A DNA stretch of 64,000 bases from Pseudobutyrivibrio sp. (GTDB lineage Bacteria; Bacillota; Clostridia; Lachnospirales; Lachnospiraceae): assembly GCA_017557435.1 (NCBI GenBank), contig JAFYYR010000004.1, positions 62,001 to 126,000 of the forward strand, given 5' to 3'. The translations under genes were made by a program, and so were the position numbers. The notes beneath the pieces are model-generated. The model was not told the origin of the DNA, searched no databases, and was given only the letters and a program-made list of their open reading frames with translations. This document shows positions 9,728-18,604 of this stretch, piece by piece. How positions within the stretch are numbered: position 1 is the stretch's first letter; each line of letters opens with the position of its first letter.

Positions 9728-10219
9728 TTAATCTACATGCAAAACTATCTGATTAAGCTTTCTAGTCTGAGGTACATCAATAACCCGCTGATTGATACTG
9801 CCTCGCCATTTTGCCTGTAAATCTATCTTATCAATTTCAAATTCTCCGTCAACCAGAACATCCAAATATTCCATTATTTCAAGAGATTTAATTTCCTCGT
9901 AAGTGTAGCCCGTGTAGAGCCAGACGGTCTTGCCGGGAAATCTCTCCCTAATCTCCCGGGCAAGCTCCGTCACCTCACTACGATTTCCTGGAAACAATGG
10001 GTCACCTCCACTAAATGTAATTCCAGAAATATAATCTCTAGATAAAACTTCGAATAATTCATCCTTGGCAGCCTGATCAAATTTCAGGCCCCCATCAGGA
10101 TCCCAAGTAATAGGATTCTGACATTCCTTACAATGATGGTCACATCCGGCCACCCATAACACAACGCGCAAGCCGTCGCCATTCAACATGTCATCTTTTG
10201 TTATATTATGGTAATTCAT
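9728..10219 (-). CDS. nrdG: Anaerobic ribonucleotide reductase activating enzyme
   Basis: A 163-residue radical SAM protein that places the glycyl radical on NrdD. The cluster motif CDHHCKEC supplies C26, C30 and C33 (CxxxCxxC), and TFSGGDPLF is the SAM-contacting glycine-rich stretch. Length is normal for NrdG. Its start codon overlaps the last base of nrdD, so translation is coupled. It shares the NrdR-controlled promoter of nrdD. Confidence 0.96.
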   Translation of the reverse strand: MNYHNITKDDMLNGDGLRVVLWVAGCDHHCKECQNPITWDPDGGLKFDQAAKDELFEVLSRDYISGITFSGGDPLFPGNRSEVTELAREIRERFPGKTVWLYTGYTYEEIKSLEIMEYLDVLVDGEFEIDKIDLQAKWRGSINQRVIDVPQTRKLNQIVLHVD

Positions 10220-12342
10220 TACATACTCTTCCTATCTGCTATTTCAGCCATCTTTGCTTCATTAAGACGGGTATCTCCCTTTACACGAGAATATGAAAGA
10301 TATCCATTCATTCTGTCAATCTTAGTAAGATTCTTGCTTCCGCATACTGGACAAACATCCATCTCAAGCTCCTCATGACCACAGTCATCGCAATATGAAA
10401 GTGATAAATTAACACCCTCATAGAATCCCTTAGCCATGGCACGACGAACAAGAGTCTTAACAGCGTCGCGATTGTAGTTAATTGGATATCTTACGTACTG
10501 AATCTTGCCTCCGTTAGACAATTCCCAGAATCTTCCCTCTAAGTCCTGCTTCTCAATAGGAGTAATATCCTCTGAAACATGGCAATGGAATGAATTTGAA
10601 ACATAGTCCCTATCAGAAACATGCTCAATAATTCCGTATTTATTTCTAAACTGCTTAACCTGAAGACCGCACAAGTTCTCAGCTGGAGTACCGTAGATAG
10701 CGTAGAGATTGCCGTCTTCTTCCTTAAACTGGTTAACCTTTTCGTTGATGTGCTTTAATACTTCAATGGCGAAATCTCCATCCTCAACAAGTGACTTGCC
10801 ATTGTAAAGCTCCTGAAGCTCATTGAAAGCTGTAATTCCAAATGAAGCTGTAGCAGCCTTTAAAAGTGGCTTAATCTTGTCATGGAATCCAAGATGTCCA
10901 CCATAGAAACCACCCTCGCAATATGCCAGTGGATTAGTAGATGCACGCATCTCACCAAGATAAGCATATGTACGAATATGGAGCTTTCTAATCATCTCAA
11001 GATAATAATCTAGGACCTCATAGAAGTCTCTAGATTCCTGACGTGACTTAGCAAGAATCATTGGAAGATGAAGTGAAACAGCTCCGATATTGAAACGGCC
11101 AATAAATACTGGTTCGTCATTATCATCTGCTGGCTTCATGCCACCTCTTTCATACCATGGTGAAAGGAAGGCTCTACATCCCATTGGAGAAATAACCTTG
11201 CCATATTTTTTGTACATGCTGGCAATGTAGCCCTCGCCTGTAAGTGAAAGCCAATCAGGATACATGGTCTTACGAGAGCAGTCAATTCCCGCCTCGAAAA
11301 CATCCTCAAGCTCTTTGCCAGGTCCATGAAGATTCTCATCATACAAGAAGACAATCTTAGGGAAAAGAACTGGCTTTTTAAATCCTGGCTTACCCTGTCC
11401 GATTGAACGAACCTTAAGGCATGCCTTAGAAGCCATCTTAGCAAATACAGATGTACCAAGACCAATAGTAACAGTGATAAATGGATAGTCACCACGGCTA
11501 GATGCAACTGTGTTGAACTTGTACTCCCATCCCTGGAAGCCCTGCTCCATCTCACGCTCTACCTCGCTCATAGAAACCTCGTGGGCCTTATCCTTATCAA
11601 TGCCTAAATCCAAATACTTAGCCAAGTACTTATCATAAGACTTCTGAGCATACTTCTCTAAAATCTGGTCTGCCTGAGGAATAGTAAATCCACCATACTG
11701 CTGACTAGCTGCAGAAAGAACAATATCTCCAATAACGTCAAAGGCTACATCAAGGCTCTTAGGCTCATTGTAGAAAATATTGCCCATCTCAAATCCACCC
11801 TCAAGTACGGACTTAACATCGAAAAGGCAGCAGTTCATGGTATCACGTCTAGCATTCATATCATGGATATAGATATAGCCATCTCTGATAGCCTGAACTT
11901 CTTCTGTAGTAAGGAAAAATTTCTTGTAAAGCTCTCTATTAAGTTCATTGAAAATCAGCGAACGCTTTGTAGATACAAGCGCTGAATCGGTATTAGAATT
12001 TTCCTTATCACCGATGTACATGATGTTCTGAGACTTCTTATAAACATCATCCAACATCTGGACGAAATCCTGCTTATAGTTGCGATAATCTCTGTAACTT
12101 TTCGCCACCATAGGGTTAACACGTTCCAAAGCACCCTCAACAATATTGTGCATCTGTGCAATCTCAATCTTCTCAAGGCCAAGCTCCTCCACTCTTTCCT
12201 CAACAAATTGACAAATGAAACGCTCCTGCTCAGGAGTAAATTTAACTAGCACACGTGTAGCCGACTTTCCTACAGCTTCAACGACTTTTTGAACATCAAA
12301 CCGCTCTAAAGCCCCATCCTTTTTTACTACATACCTTTCCAT
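10219..12342 (-). CDS. nrdD: Anaerobic (class III) ribonucleoside-triphosphate reductase
   Basis: This 707-residue glycyl-radical enzyme reduces NTPs to dNTPs without oxygen. An ATP-cone regulatory domain covers about residues 1-95. The large barrel follows, with CLFDVK and the CGRKT-like region. Near the end is a zinc ribbon, CDDCGHEELEMDVCPVCG, and then the radical loop RMNGYLSYSRV, with the radical glycine near residue 680. A GGAGGT-type ribosome site precedes the ATG. It is the first gene of nrdD-nrdG-dut, and its upstream region has two NrdR boxes over a sigma-A-type promoter, implying repression when deoxynucleotides are plentiful. Confidence 0.97.
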   Translation of the reverse strand: MERYVVKKDGALERFDVQKVVEAVGKSATRVLVKFTPEQERFICQFVEERVEELGLEKIEIAQMHNIVEGALERVNPMVAKSYRDYRNYKQDFVQMLDDVYKKSQNIMYIGDKENSNTDSALVSTKRSLIFNELNRELYKKFFLTTEEVQAIRDGYIYIHDMNARRDTMNCCLFDVKSVLEGGFEMGNIFYNEPKSLDVAFDVIGDIVLSAASQQYGGFTIPQADQILEKYAQKSYDKYLAKYLDLGIDKDKAHEVSMSEVEREMEQGFQGWEYKFNTVASSRGDYPFITVTIGLGTSVFAKMASKACLKVRSIGQGKPGFKKPVLFPKIVFLYDENLHGPGKELEDVFEAGIDCSRKTMYPDWLSLTGEGYIASMYKKYGKVISPMGCRAFLSPWYERGGMKPADDNDEPVFIGRFNIGAVSLHLPMILAKSRQESRDFYEVLDYYLEMIRKLHIRTYAYLGEMRASTNPLAYCEGGFYGGHLGFHDKIKPLLKAATASFGITAFNELQELYNGKSLVEDGDFAIEVLKHINEKVNQFKEEDGNLYAIYGTPAENLCGLQVKQFRNKYGIIEHVSDRDYVSNSFHCHVSEDITPIEKQDLEGRFWELSNGGKIQYVRYPINYNRDAVKTLVRRAMAKGFYEGVNLSLSYCDDCGHEELEMDVCPVCGSKNLTKIDRMNGYLSYSRVKGDTRLNEAKMAEIADRKSM

Positions 12343-12422
12343 TTACAGACCTCCGAAATTTATTGAAAATATAACATAATTTTTAAAAATTCAGTCAATA
12401 TATAGAATTTAAAACAAAAAAA

Positions 12423-12438
12423 CTACTAGATATTGTGT
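12423..12438 (-). promoter_or_regulatory. NrdR box 1 (downstream of the promoter)
   Basis: On the minus strand ACACAATATCTAGTAG matches the NrdR-box core (acaCwAtATaTwGtgt) at all central positions. It lies just after the expected transcription start of nrdD. Confidence 0.8.
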
Positions 12439-12448
12439 TGATAGATTT

Positions 12449-12477
12449 ATACTACCACCACACTATCTAGTAGTCAA
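12449..12477 (-). promoter_or_regulatory. nrdD promoter
   Basis: On the minus strand TTGACT (12472-12477) and TAGTAT (12449-12454) are exactly 17 bp apart. NrdR box 2 fills most of the spacer and touches the -35 element. A second TTGACT at 12393-12398 with a TTATAT-like -10 could be a further start nearer the gene. Confidence 0.7.
12458..12473 (-). promoter_or_regulatory. NrdR box 2 (within the promoter)
   Basis: The plus-strand sequence CCACACTATCTAGTAG matches the NrdR-box pattern with one central mismatch. It is oriented opposite to box 1, centre-to-centre 35 bp away, and covers the promoter spacer and the edge of the -35 box. Confidence 0.75.
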
Positions 12478-12526
12478 TAGATTACAGCACCACTAAATGA
12501 AGTTTCACAAAAGATTCAAAAATATA

Positions 12527-13573
12527 TTAATCAAAGTATGTTACATCTATACCAATCATTGTATCATCGTCGAAGAACATACAACTTGCGCTTGTATTAT
12601 ATTTAGAATTTATATCCATTTCACCATCGTCCATGATAAAGTCATCATCATCACTTGAATGGTTCTTGATCTTATCCTTAAAATCATCAGATAAGCCAAC
12701 ATTTGCATAGTATTCCTTTGAATCTATTATGCCTTTATCGTATAATTCCTCTACCATATCTGTTAAAAGCTCGATTTTGCTTTCTACTCTTTCGATATTC
12801 TCATCAACAGATAAATCCGGAAGGAAATAGCATGAATAGCTCACCATAGTAATTGTTCCATCTTTTTCAACCATTATAGTTAAAGACTCATCCTCAAGAA
12901 TCTTCTCTGGCTTAAAGTAAATGAAATGACTATCCTCGAAACTGCCTGATGAACAAGTATAGCCTCTTTTCTCACCAATTTTAATCATGGCATCAATTCT
13001 AGCATCTACATCCTTTTTGTCGATTTTCTCATCTACTTTATCTTCTTTGTCTTCTTTGTCTTCCTTATCGTCTTTGTCTTCCTCATCTTCTTTTTCTAAT
13101 TTTTCCTGTTTAGCAAGAATACCATCCACATTATTTGGACCATTATGAAGCCATTCAAATCCCATAACATTAAAATTGATAATCATAAATGCTGCTATAG
13201 GAAGGAATAAAATAAGCATACTAGGGAAAACAATTGGAAGCTTAATGTCATTTGCCTTAGCAAGTGAACGAATACTGTTGCCCTGATCCTCTAATGTATA
13301 TGGATCATTAGATTTAAGATTCTCCCAGTCAGGTGAATTCTTTGACCCAAGGCAAACAATTAGTCCTACAATTGAAGAAATAGCAAAAATCGATGCAGCT
13401 ACATAAAAACCATATCTTGATGCATCATACCCTTTATTAAACCATAAACACTGGATATCAAATGCCCCTGTGAGATTTACATAAACAAACAATGCCACTA
13501 GAAGTATAAGGTTAATAATAGAAAAAACCTTTGCCTTATGTGCCCTCTTTAAAATCTTTTCGTTGTTGTTCAT
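12527..13573 (-). CDS. Membrane protein of unknown function with K/E/D tract
   Basis: I do not recognise a family. The 348 residues start with two hydrophobic helices (about 18-38 and 57-76), then a third (about 114-136). A low-complexity stretch of repeated lysine-glutamate-aspartate units (about 155-180) links the membrane part to a soluble C-terminal domain that contains GYTCSSGSFEDSHFIYF, SYSCYFLPDL and an aspartate cluster. The C-terminal part probably lies outside the cell, given the spacing of helices, but this is inference. It is followed by a hairpin that doubles as the NrdR operator region and preceded by a small palindrome (13625-13643). No functional link to nrdD is implied. Confidence 0.6.
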   Translation of the reverse strand: MNNNEKILKRAHKAKVFSIINLILLVALFVYVNLTGAFDIQCLWFNKGYDASRYGFYVAASIFAISSIVGLIVCLGSKNSPDWENLKSNDPYTLEDQGNSIRSLAKANDIKLPIVFPSMLILFLPIAAFMIINFNVMGFEWLHNGPNNVDGILAKQEKLEKEDEEDKDDKEDKEDKEDKVDEKIDKKDVDARIDAMIKIGEKRGYTCSSGSFEDSHFIYFKPEKILEDESLTIMVEKDGTITMVSYSCYFLPDLSVDENIERVESKIELLTDMVEELYDKGIIDSKEYYANVGLSDDFKDKIKNHSSDDDDFIMDDGEMDINSKYNTSASCMFFDDDTMIGIDVTYFD

Positions 13574-13624
13574 AAATTTTCTAACCCTTTCTCGTTTATA
13601 TGTATAAAGTATTTTTCATCAGCC

Positions 13625-13643
13625 AAGTAGTATATTACTACTT
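13625..13643. repeat. Perfect palindrome upstream of the 12527-13573 gene
   Basis: AAGTAGTA-TAT-TACTACTT is an 8-bp perfect inverted repeat 52 bp before the start codon. Its position suits an operator. No T run on the minus strand suggests it is not a terminator. Confidence 0.4.
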
Positions 13644-13662
13644 TTGCTCTAAAAATGCAACT

Positions 13663-13704
13663 ACAAAAAAACTAGTCCAAAGGAAAATCCTAATGGACTA
13701 GTTT
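13663..13704 (-). terminator. Terminator after the lipoprotein gene
   Basis: AAACTAGTCC (13669-13678) pairs perfectly with GGACTAGTTT (13695-13704). On the minus strand the hairpin ends in TTTTTTG. Confidence 0.85.
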
Positions 13705-13757
13705 AATCAATACTTTAAATACCAAATAAAATTCAATTGACTATAGCGCAAATCTCT

Positions 13758-14891
13758 CTAATTATATTTAAAAGTAGCTAGTGTATCAGCATAGAATTCA
13801 TCAAGCTCCTCTACACTCATCTCAGACACATTATCTGAATGGGTAGTAGACAGCTTTATGGTAATCACAGTTTCTTTAACATCAACACCATAGAATATAT
13901 ATATCATCTCTCTACCATCATCGGTTTTTTCAGACCACTGAGCCCTTCTTGCTGGATATGAACCAATTGTTGTATCGGTAAATTCCAAATCTTTTGGATT
14001 TATATCAGTATTATTCTCATAAACTGCCTTTTCAGGGTCCGAATAGGCAGAGGTACAAATAACCATAAAGGTACCTGAATAGAAATCTCCACTTTCCACT
14101 CTTCCAAACATATCACCTTCATCGTCAATTGAGGAAAGGGTAATCTTCCTTAAATCATAAGTAATTTCGTAGTCAAAATTACTCTTAAATGTGTACATTT
14201 CCTCTTCTTCTGATGTGGTTACACCTGCAATGGCAACAGGAGCCCTACCAAAATCCTGCCATTGTGTAATACCAAGATTATTTGATGTAACATATTCTTC
14301 AATAGACTCAATTCGAGCCTTATCAATTTCCTTGTCACTTAAAGCATTAATCTTGTCTAAAAGACCATCGATAGGACTAAACATATCCTGCATATCATAA
14401 TAAGTCTGAGACAATTGACCATCTTTAACAGTGATGGAATCACCATCCTTACTTAAATGGAAAATACCAAAACCTCTGGCTCCTGCTCCTGTACATAAAG
14501 TAGTATTCCTGAGGGTATAAGAATCCACGTTGAAAGAACCATATACAACTATATCATCAGAATTATTCTCATCTGTTTGAACAATAATACTATAAGGAAT
14601 AAGCACATCCGCATGGTCAAGTCCCACCTCATTGCCATAATAATCAATGAGATAATCACTGATTTCTGCTATATATTCCACGTCTCCAGAATATTTATAC
14701 CCTGGCAATGGTAATGAAACATAAGCATTATCTGCATCTTCTGATTCCTCTGGCTGGTCTTCAACAACACTACCATTTACATCACCCTCTGGTGTATCTG
14801 TAACTGGTGCAGCAGATTCTTTAGCTCCACAAGCAACTACACATAAGGACATTACAAATACCATGAAGATGTATGCTATCTTTCTTATCAT
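13758..14891 (-). CDS. Lipoprotein of unknown function
   Basis: A secreted lipoprotein of 377 residues from the ATG at 14891, chosen because GGAGGG sits 9 bases before it; an upstream in-frame ATG at 14912 has no such site. The signal peptide MIRKIAYIFMVFVMSLC leads to the lipobox CVVAC, followed by an acidic, low-complexity linker. The mature part has no motif I can name; it contains repeated tyrosine-, aspartate- and threonine-rich beta-like segments and a C-terminal region with IYIFYGVDVKETVITIKL. It is 46 bp downstream of the DPD-like flavoprotein gene and is followed by a strong terminator, so it is likely the last gene of that operon. Confidence 0.75.
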   Translation of the reverse strand: MIRKIAYIFMVFVMSLCVVACGAKESAAPVTDTPEGDVNGSVVEDQPEESEDADNAYVSLPLPGYKYSGDVEYIAEISDYLIDYYGNEVGLDHADVLIPYSIIVQTDENNSDDIVVYGSFNVDSYTLRNTTLCTGAGARGFGIFHLSKDGDSITVKDGQLSQTYYDMQDMFSPIDGLLDKINALSDKEIDKARIESIEEYVTSNNLGITQWQDFGRAPVAIAGVTTSEEEEMYTFKSNFDYEITYDLRKITLSSIDDEGDMFGRVESGDFYSGTFMVICTSAYSDPEKAVYENNTDINPKDLEFTDTTIGSYPARRAQWSEKTDDGREMIYIFYGVDVKETVITIKLSTTHSDNVSEMSVEELDEFYADTLATFKYN

Positions 14892-14937
14892 ACTAAACCC
14901 TCCATTGACCAAATGGCCTATAAATACAAATTAATAA

Positions 14938-16440
14938 TCAACTATCCCCACGATTAATCCTTCTCTTACTATGTGATATTGCATGCTCTGGACATACTAG
15001 TAGGCATAGATGACAACCTACACATTTACTTCCATCAAGGTGAGGTATTCTATCTTCAAAAGTGATAGCCTGATGCCCTCCATCATTACAAGATACAACG
15101 CACCTACCGCAATGAACACATTTATCAAGGGCGAATTTTGGAAGTAATACCGTATCTCTTTCGAGTACATCTGTGGTATCACTTACACTGTCAATTCCTG
15201 CCCCTATAATTTCCTTTACAGATTTTATTCCCATCTGAACCAAATAATAATTTAGTCCAGCTTTTAGCTCATCAATTATTCCATAGCCATATTGCATAAC
15301 AGCAGTGGTTATCTGAATAGACCCAGCTCCTAATAACATAAACTCAAGAGCATCACGCCAAGTCTCAATTCCTCCCATTCCACTAATATGAAGCCCCTTA
15401 AGATTTTCATTTTTACCAAGCTCAGCCATAAATCTAAGGGCAATAGGCTTTACTGCGTTTCCACTATAACCACCAATAACGGATTTTCCCCTAACAGATG
15501 CATCCCCTGCAAAAGTATAAGGGTTAACACCAGTAATACTCTTTATTGTATTAATTGCTGCTATTCCATCTGCTCCACCCCTAACAGCAGCCTCTGCAGC
15601 AGGACTCATGGATGCTACATTTGGTGTAAGCTTTGCAAAAACAGGAATGGTGGTACTTCTTTTGGCAGCTCGAGTAAATCTCTCAACTAATTCTGGAACC
15701 TGACCAATGTCTGAACCCAGACCATCTTCTTGCATATTAGGACAAGAAAAATTAAGTTCTATTACGTCAGCACCATTTTCCTCACAAAGCTTTGCTAGAG
15801 ATTCCCATTCTTCCTCGTTTTGTCCCATGATTGAAGCCAAAATAACCTTGTTAGGATAATTTTTCTTAAGCTTCCTAAATATCTCCATGTTTTCAGATAC
15901 ACTATGGTCCGACAATTGCTCAATATTTTTAAAGCCAATGATGCTACCATTATCGCCACTAATAGCAGAAAATCTAGGAGATGCTTCATGAATATCAAAG
16001 GAACAAATAGTTTTAAAACATGCACCAGCCCATCCTGCCTCAAAGGCTCTGGCGCACATGTCATATGTTGATGAAACAACAGATGAAGATAGTAAAAATG
16101 GATTCTCCAGTGGCACACCACATATATCACATTTAAGAGCAGACTCATTCTCAGGAATCTCAATTTCTGCAACAGGTCTTACTTCATCAGATAATCTTGT
16201 AATTATTTTTTTAATTTCTACATTTCGTTTACTTATACATGCTTTTTCGCAAGGTGCATCACAGTTAACACATGGGTTAATACTTGGAAGACTCATTGCT
16301 GCAATGTCCTGATTATCAAACCATAGGTTTTTTAGCATTTTTGCTGGATCGCCCTTTGGACAGGCTTCAGAACAAGGTGCATCCAAACATAATAGGCAAG
16401 AAATCATATCAGAACGACTAAGTACATTTTTGAAAATCAT
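14938..16440 (-). CDS. Dihydropyrimidine dehydrogenase-like (PreA-type) iron-sulfur flavoprotein
   Basis: The central part (about residues 100-420) is a dihydroorotate/dihydropyrimidine dehydrogenase FMN barrel, with ELNFSCPNM, GLGSDIGQVPELV and HISGMGGIETWRDA. The C-terminus has two [4Fe-4S] motifs: C441, C444, C447, C451 and C473, C476, C479, C483. The N-terminus adds two more cysteine groups, C15/C18/C23/C27 and C57/C60/C64/C68, which resemble domain I of full dihydropyrimidine dehydrogenase. The FAD and NADPH domains between are absent. It is thus longer than PreA and much shorter than DPD. The substrate is uncertain; it may work with an unlinked electron donor. It follows the SpoIIE phosphatase gene by 11 bp. 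Confidence 0.8.
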   Translation of the reverse strand: MIFKNVLSRSDMISCLLCLDAPCSEACPKGDPAKMLKNLWFDNQDIAAMSLPSINPCVNCDAPCEKACISKRNVEIKKIITRLSDEVRPVAEIEIPENESALKCDICGVPLENPFLLSSSVVSSTYDMCARAFEAGWAGACFKTICSFDIHEASPRFSAISGDNGSIIGFKNIEQLSDHSVSENMEIFRKLKKNYPNKVILASIMGQNEEEWESLAKLCEENGADVIELNFSCPNMQEDGLGSDIGQVPELVERFTRAAKRSTTIPVFAKLTPNVASMSPAAEAAVRGGADGIAAINTIKSITGVNPYTFAGDASVRGKSVIGGYSGNAVKPIALRFMAELGKNENLKGLHISGMGGIETWRDALEFMLLGAGSIQITTAVMQYGYGIIDELKAGLNYYLVQMGIKSVKEIIGAGIDSVSDTTDVLERDTVLLPKFALDKCVHCGRCVVSCNDGGHQAITFEDRIPHLDGSKCVGCHLCLLVCPEHAISHSKRRINRGDS

Positions 16441-16451
16441 ATAGGCCTCCT

Positions 16452-18491
16452 TCAGTCTTCAGCATATATAATAAATTCAAAGCCTAACATTGTAATATCA
16501 TCGAATTGCTCTGCATCTCCTTGGAATGCAGTTACTTCATCTGCCAGCTTTGTAAGAGATTCTTCTATTGAGGAATCCTTATAGGAATTAAGACAATCAA
16601 CAATTCTTTTTACTCCAAACTGTTCTAACTTTTTATTTACCGCTTCAGGAATTCCATCCGTATATACAAATATCCTATCGCCAGGTTCAAGTACAATCTC
16701 ATATTCCCTGGCTTTTGTATTTGGCATAGCAGCTACCGCCAGTGAATGCTTATCTTTTATCACTTCATAACCACCGCCACGACGTTTAATAAGCGGGTAT
16801 TCATGACCTGCATTAGCGCACTTCATTACACCAGTTTTCAAATCGATTATTCCAATCCAAACTGTCACAAACATTTCAGCGTCATTTCCCTCGCAGAGAG
16901 TGTTATTGGCTCTATAAATAATCTCTTCGATTGATGCCCCAGATTCAGCCAAGCTTCTAATTGCAGTTTTACTTCGCATCATAAATAATGCTGCAGGAAT
17001 ACCCTTTCCTGAAACATCTGCAATTACAAGGGCAAACTTATCTCTATCAACAAAGAAAAAGTCGTAAAAATCTCCGCCTACTTCCTTCGCTGTCTTCATA
17101 TAGGCAAATAAATCAAATTTCTTCTCACCTGGGAAATTAAATACCTTTGGTAGGGCTGACTCCTGTATAGTCCGGGCTAAAATCAATTCTCTTTCTATTC
17201 GTTTTTCTGCCGCTGCTATGTAGCCCTTAAGTGTTAAAACAGTTTGATTTATATCATCCGATAGAGATGCAAATTCAGAGGAACTTCTAACAGTCACCAC
17301 CTCATTTAAATCTCCATTTGTTATCTTGCTTAATGAAGTATTAATAAGCCTAATATTATTAACTACAATCTGATTAACAAGAAGAGCTATCAGTACATAA
17401 ATAACAGTAAATAAAAGAATATCTGCAAATGCTATTTCGTAAGCTTCTGCATTTCTATGCCAATAGACCTCGTCCTTCTCCATAACAACTACAACATACT
17501 CACCTTCGTATATACCCCTTATATAAATCAGGCTATCTATTCCCCAGAATTTACCTGAATATATGCTGTCATTGTTGTCCTTATATTTTTCGAATTCATC
17601 TGTATTAACTATTTCACCAGTATGCTCGCCCTTAAGTACAGTACCATCGGCAGATACTACCTGATATTTCACGCTGCTATCATGGGAAATAACAAGTCTA
17701 TGTTCCATATAAGAGGTTCTTATGGACTCTGCATTTGCTATTAAAGTGCTTTTTGCATCCTGATATGCAGCTTGGTTCTGGATTAAGAAAGAAAAGATAA
17801 AACTTCCAAGTATAACAATAGATGTAATTATAAAAAGCCAACGCTGGAATTTTTGCGAAACAGAAATAGACTCTTCCTCTTGCTTTTTAAATGGATTAAT
17901 CCACTCTCCTGTAAATACCTGAAGCATTACTGAAATAAGTGCAAGACAAATACCCGTAAATACAATCATAGGAATAGCGCAGGTATCAACTACCATAAAA
18001 GCCATTCTCATGTCCTCTCGATGGGTTATGAAAACAACATACATATGGAAAACTTCCATGACAGAGCCCATAAAGTAGGCATAGAAAGGAGAAGGCTTTT
18101 TTCCTTTAAAGACAGCGCTGTTCATTCCCAATGCAACAAAACCAGCAAGACAGGTAGACACACTGCAGGCTATTCTAGTATAGGAACCTACTCCAAAGAA
18201 TGTTCCTACGATGTATCGTTCTATACCACCAATAAGACCTGCAAGTACACCCGCGCCAGGAGAAAAGAATAAGCCAGCAGCAAGGGGACCAACATCTCTG
18301 ATATTGATAACCATATGCTCATAAGATACGCCAAAATGAGTAGACAAAATAGAGCTTATTCCAAAAGCAATACCAACAATAAGCTTTCTTGTCTTATTTA
18401 ACCCCTTAATCCTGGTCCAACGCCATAGAAGTGCCGTAAGAATTAGATAGAGTAAAGTTAGACCAGACATTTTCAATATCATTATAAACAT
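16452..18491 (-). CDS. Membrane-bound SpoIIE-type protein phosphatase with LytS-like sensor
   Basis: A 679-residue signalling protein. Residues 1-200 form a multi-helix 5TM module of the LytS/YhcK type (ISSILSTHFGVSYEH, NIRDVGPLAAGLFF). Another helix at about 217-237 leads to an extracellular domain (about 240-345), a helix at about 355-375, and a HAMP linker. The C-terminal PP2C-type phosphatase (about 450-675) has AKEVGGDFYDFFF, ADVSGKGIPAALFM and FDDITMLGFE, which carry the metal-binding aspartates. Such proteins usually dephosphorylate an anti-sigma-factor antagonist; no such partner is nearby. A GAGG ribosome site lies 8 bases before the ATG. It appears to head an operon with the flavoprotein and the lipoprotein. 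Confidence 0.88.
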   Translation of the reverse strand: MFIMILKMSGLTLLYLILTALLWRWTRIKGLNKTRKLIVGIAFGISSILSTHFGVSYEHMVINIRDVGPLAAGLFFSPGAGVLAGLIGGIERYIVGTFFGVGSYTRIACSVSTCLAGFVALGMNSAVFKGKKPSPFYAYFMGSVMEVFHMYVVFITHREDMRMAFMVVDTCAIPMIVFTGICLALISVMLQVFTGEWINPFKKQEEESISVSQKFQRWLFIITSIVILGSFIFSFLIQNQAAYQDAKSTLIANAESIRTSYMEHRLVISHDSSVKYQVVSADGTVLKGEHTGEIVNTDEFEKYKDNNDSIYSGKFWGIDSLIYIRGIYEGEYVVVVMEKDEVYWHRNAEAYEIAFADILLFTVIYVLIALLVNQIVVNNIRLINTSLSKITNGDLNEVVTVRSSSEFASLSDDINQTVLTLKGYIAAAEKRIERELILARTIQESALPKVFNFPGEKKFDLFAYMKTAKEVGGDFYDFFFVDRDKFALVIADVSGKGIPAALFMMRSKTAIRSLAESGASIEEIIYRANNTLCEGNDAEMFVTVWIGIIDLKTGVMKCANAGHEYPLIKRRGGGYEVIKDKHSLAVAAMPNTKAREYEIVLEPGDRIFVYTDGIPEAVNKKLEQFGVKRIVDCLNSYKDSSIEESLTKLADEVTAFQGDAEQFDDITMLGFEFIIYAED

Positions 18492-18565
18492 ATGCTCTAC
18501 CTCATACGTTTATATTATCATTCTCTAATATTGAATTGTGTGAAAATTCCTTTAACAATCCATGT

Positions 18566-18598
18566 CACAAAAAAGGCAAGCCCAAAAAGGCTTACCTT
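18566..18598 (-). terminator. Terminator of the der-plsY-gpsA end
   Basis: AAGGCAAGCC (18573-18582) pairs with GGCTTACCTT (18589-18598), ending in TTTTTTG on the minus strand, 7 bp after the gpsA stop. Confidence 0.9.
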
Positions 18599-18604
18599 AA
18601 ATAA

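Larger units (their letters stand above)
12416..12473 (-). terminator. Hairpin formed by the two NrdR boxes, followed by a T run
   Basis: CTACTAGATA (12423-12432) and TATCTAGTAG (12464-12473) are exact inverted repeats with further TGTG/CACA pairing. On the minus strand the hairpin is followed by seven T residues. It could end transcription of the upstream membrane-protein gene at 12527-13573. Confidence 0.5.

Noticed and set aside
13010-13090. K/E/D repeat tract as a sign of frameshift or pseudogene
   Set aside because: The frame is open on both sides with sensible protein and no stop, so the tract is a real linker.
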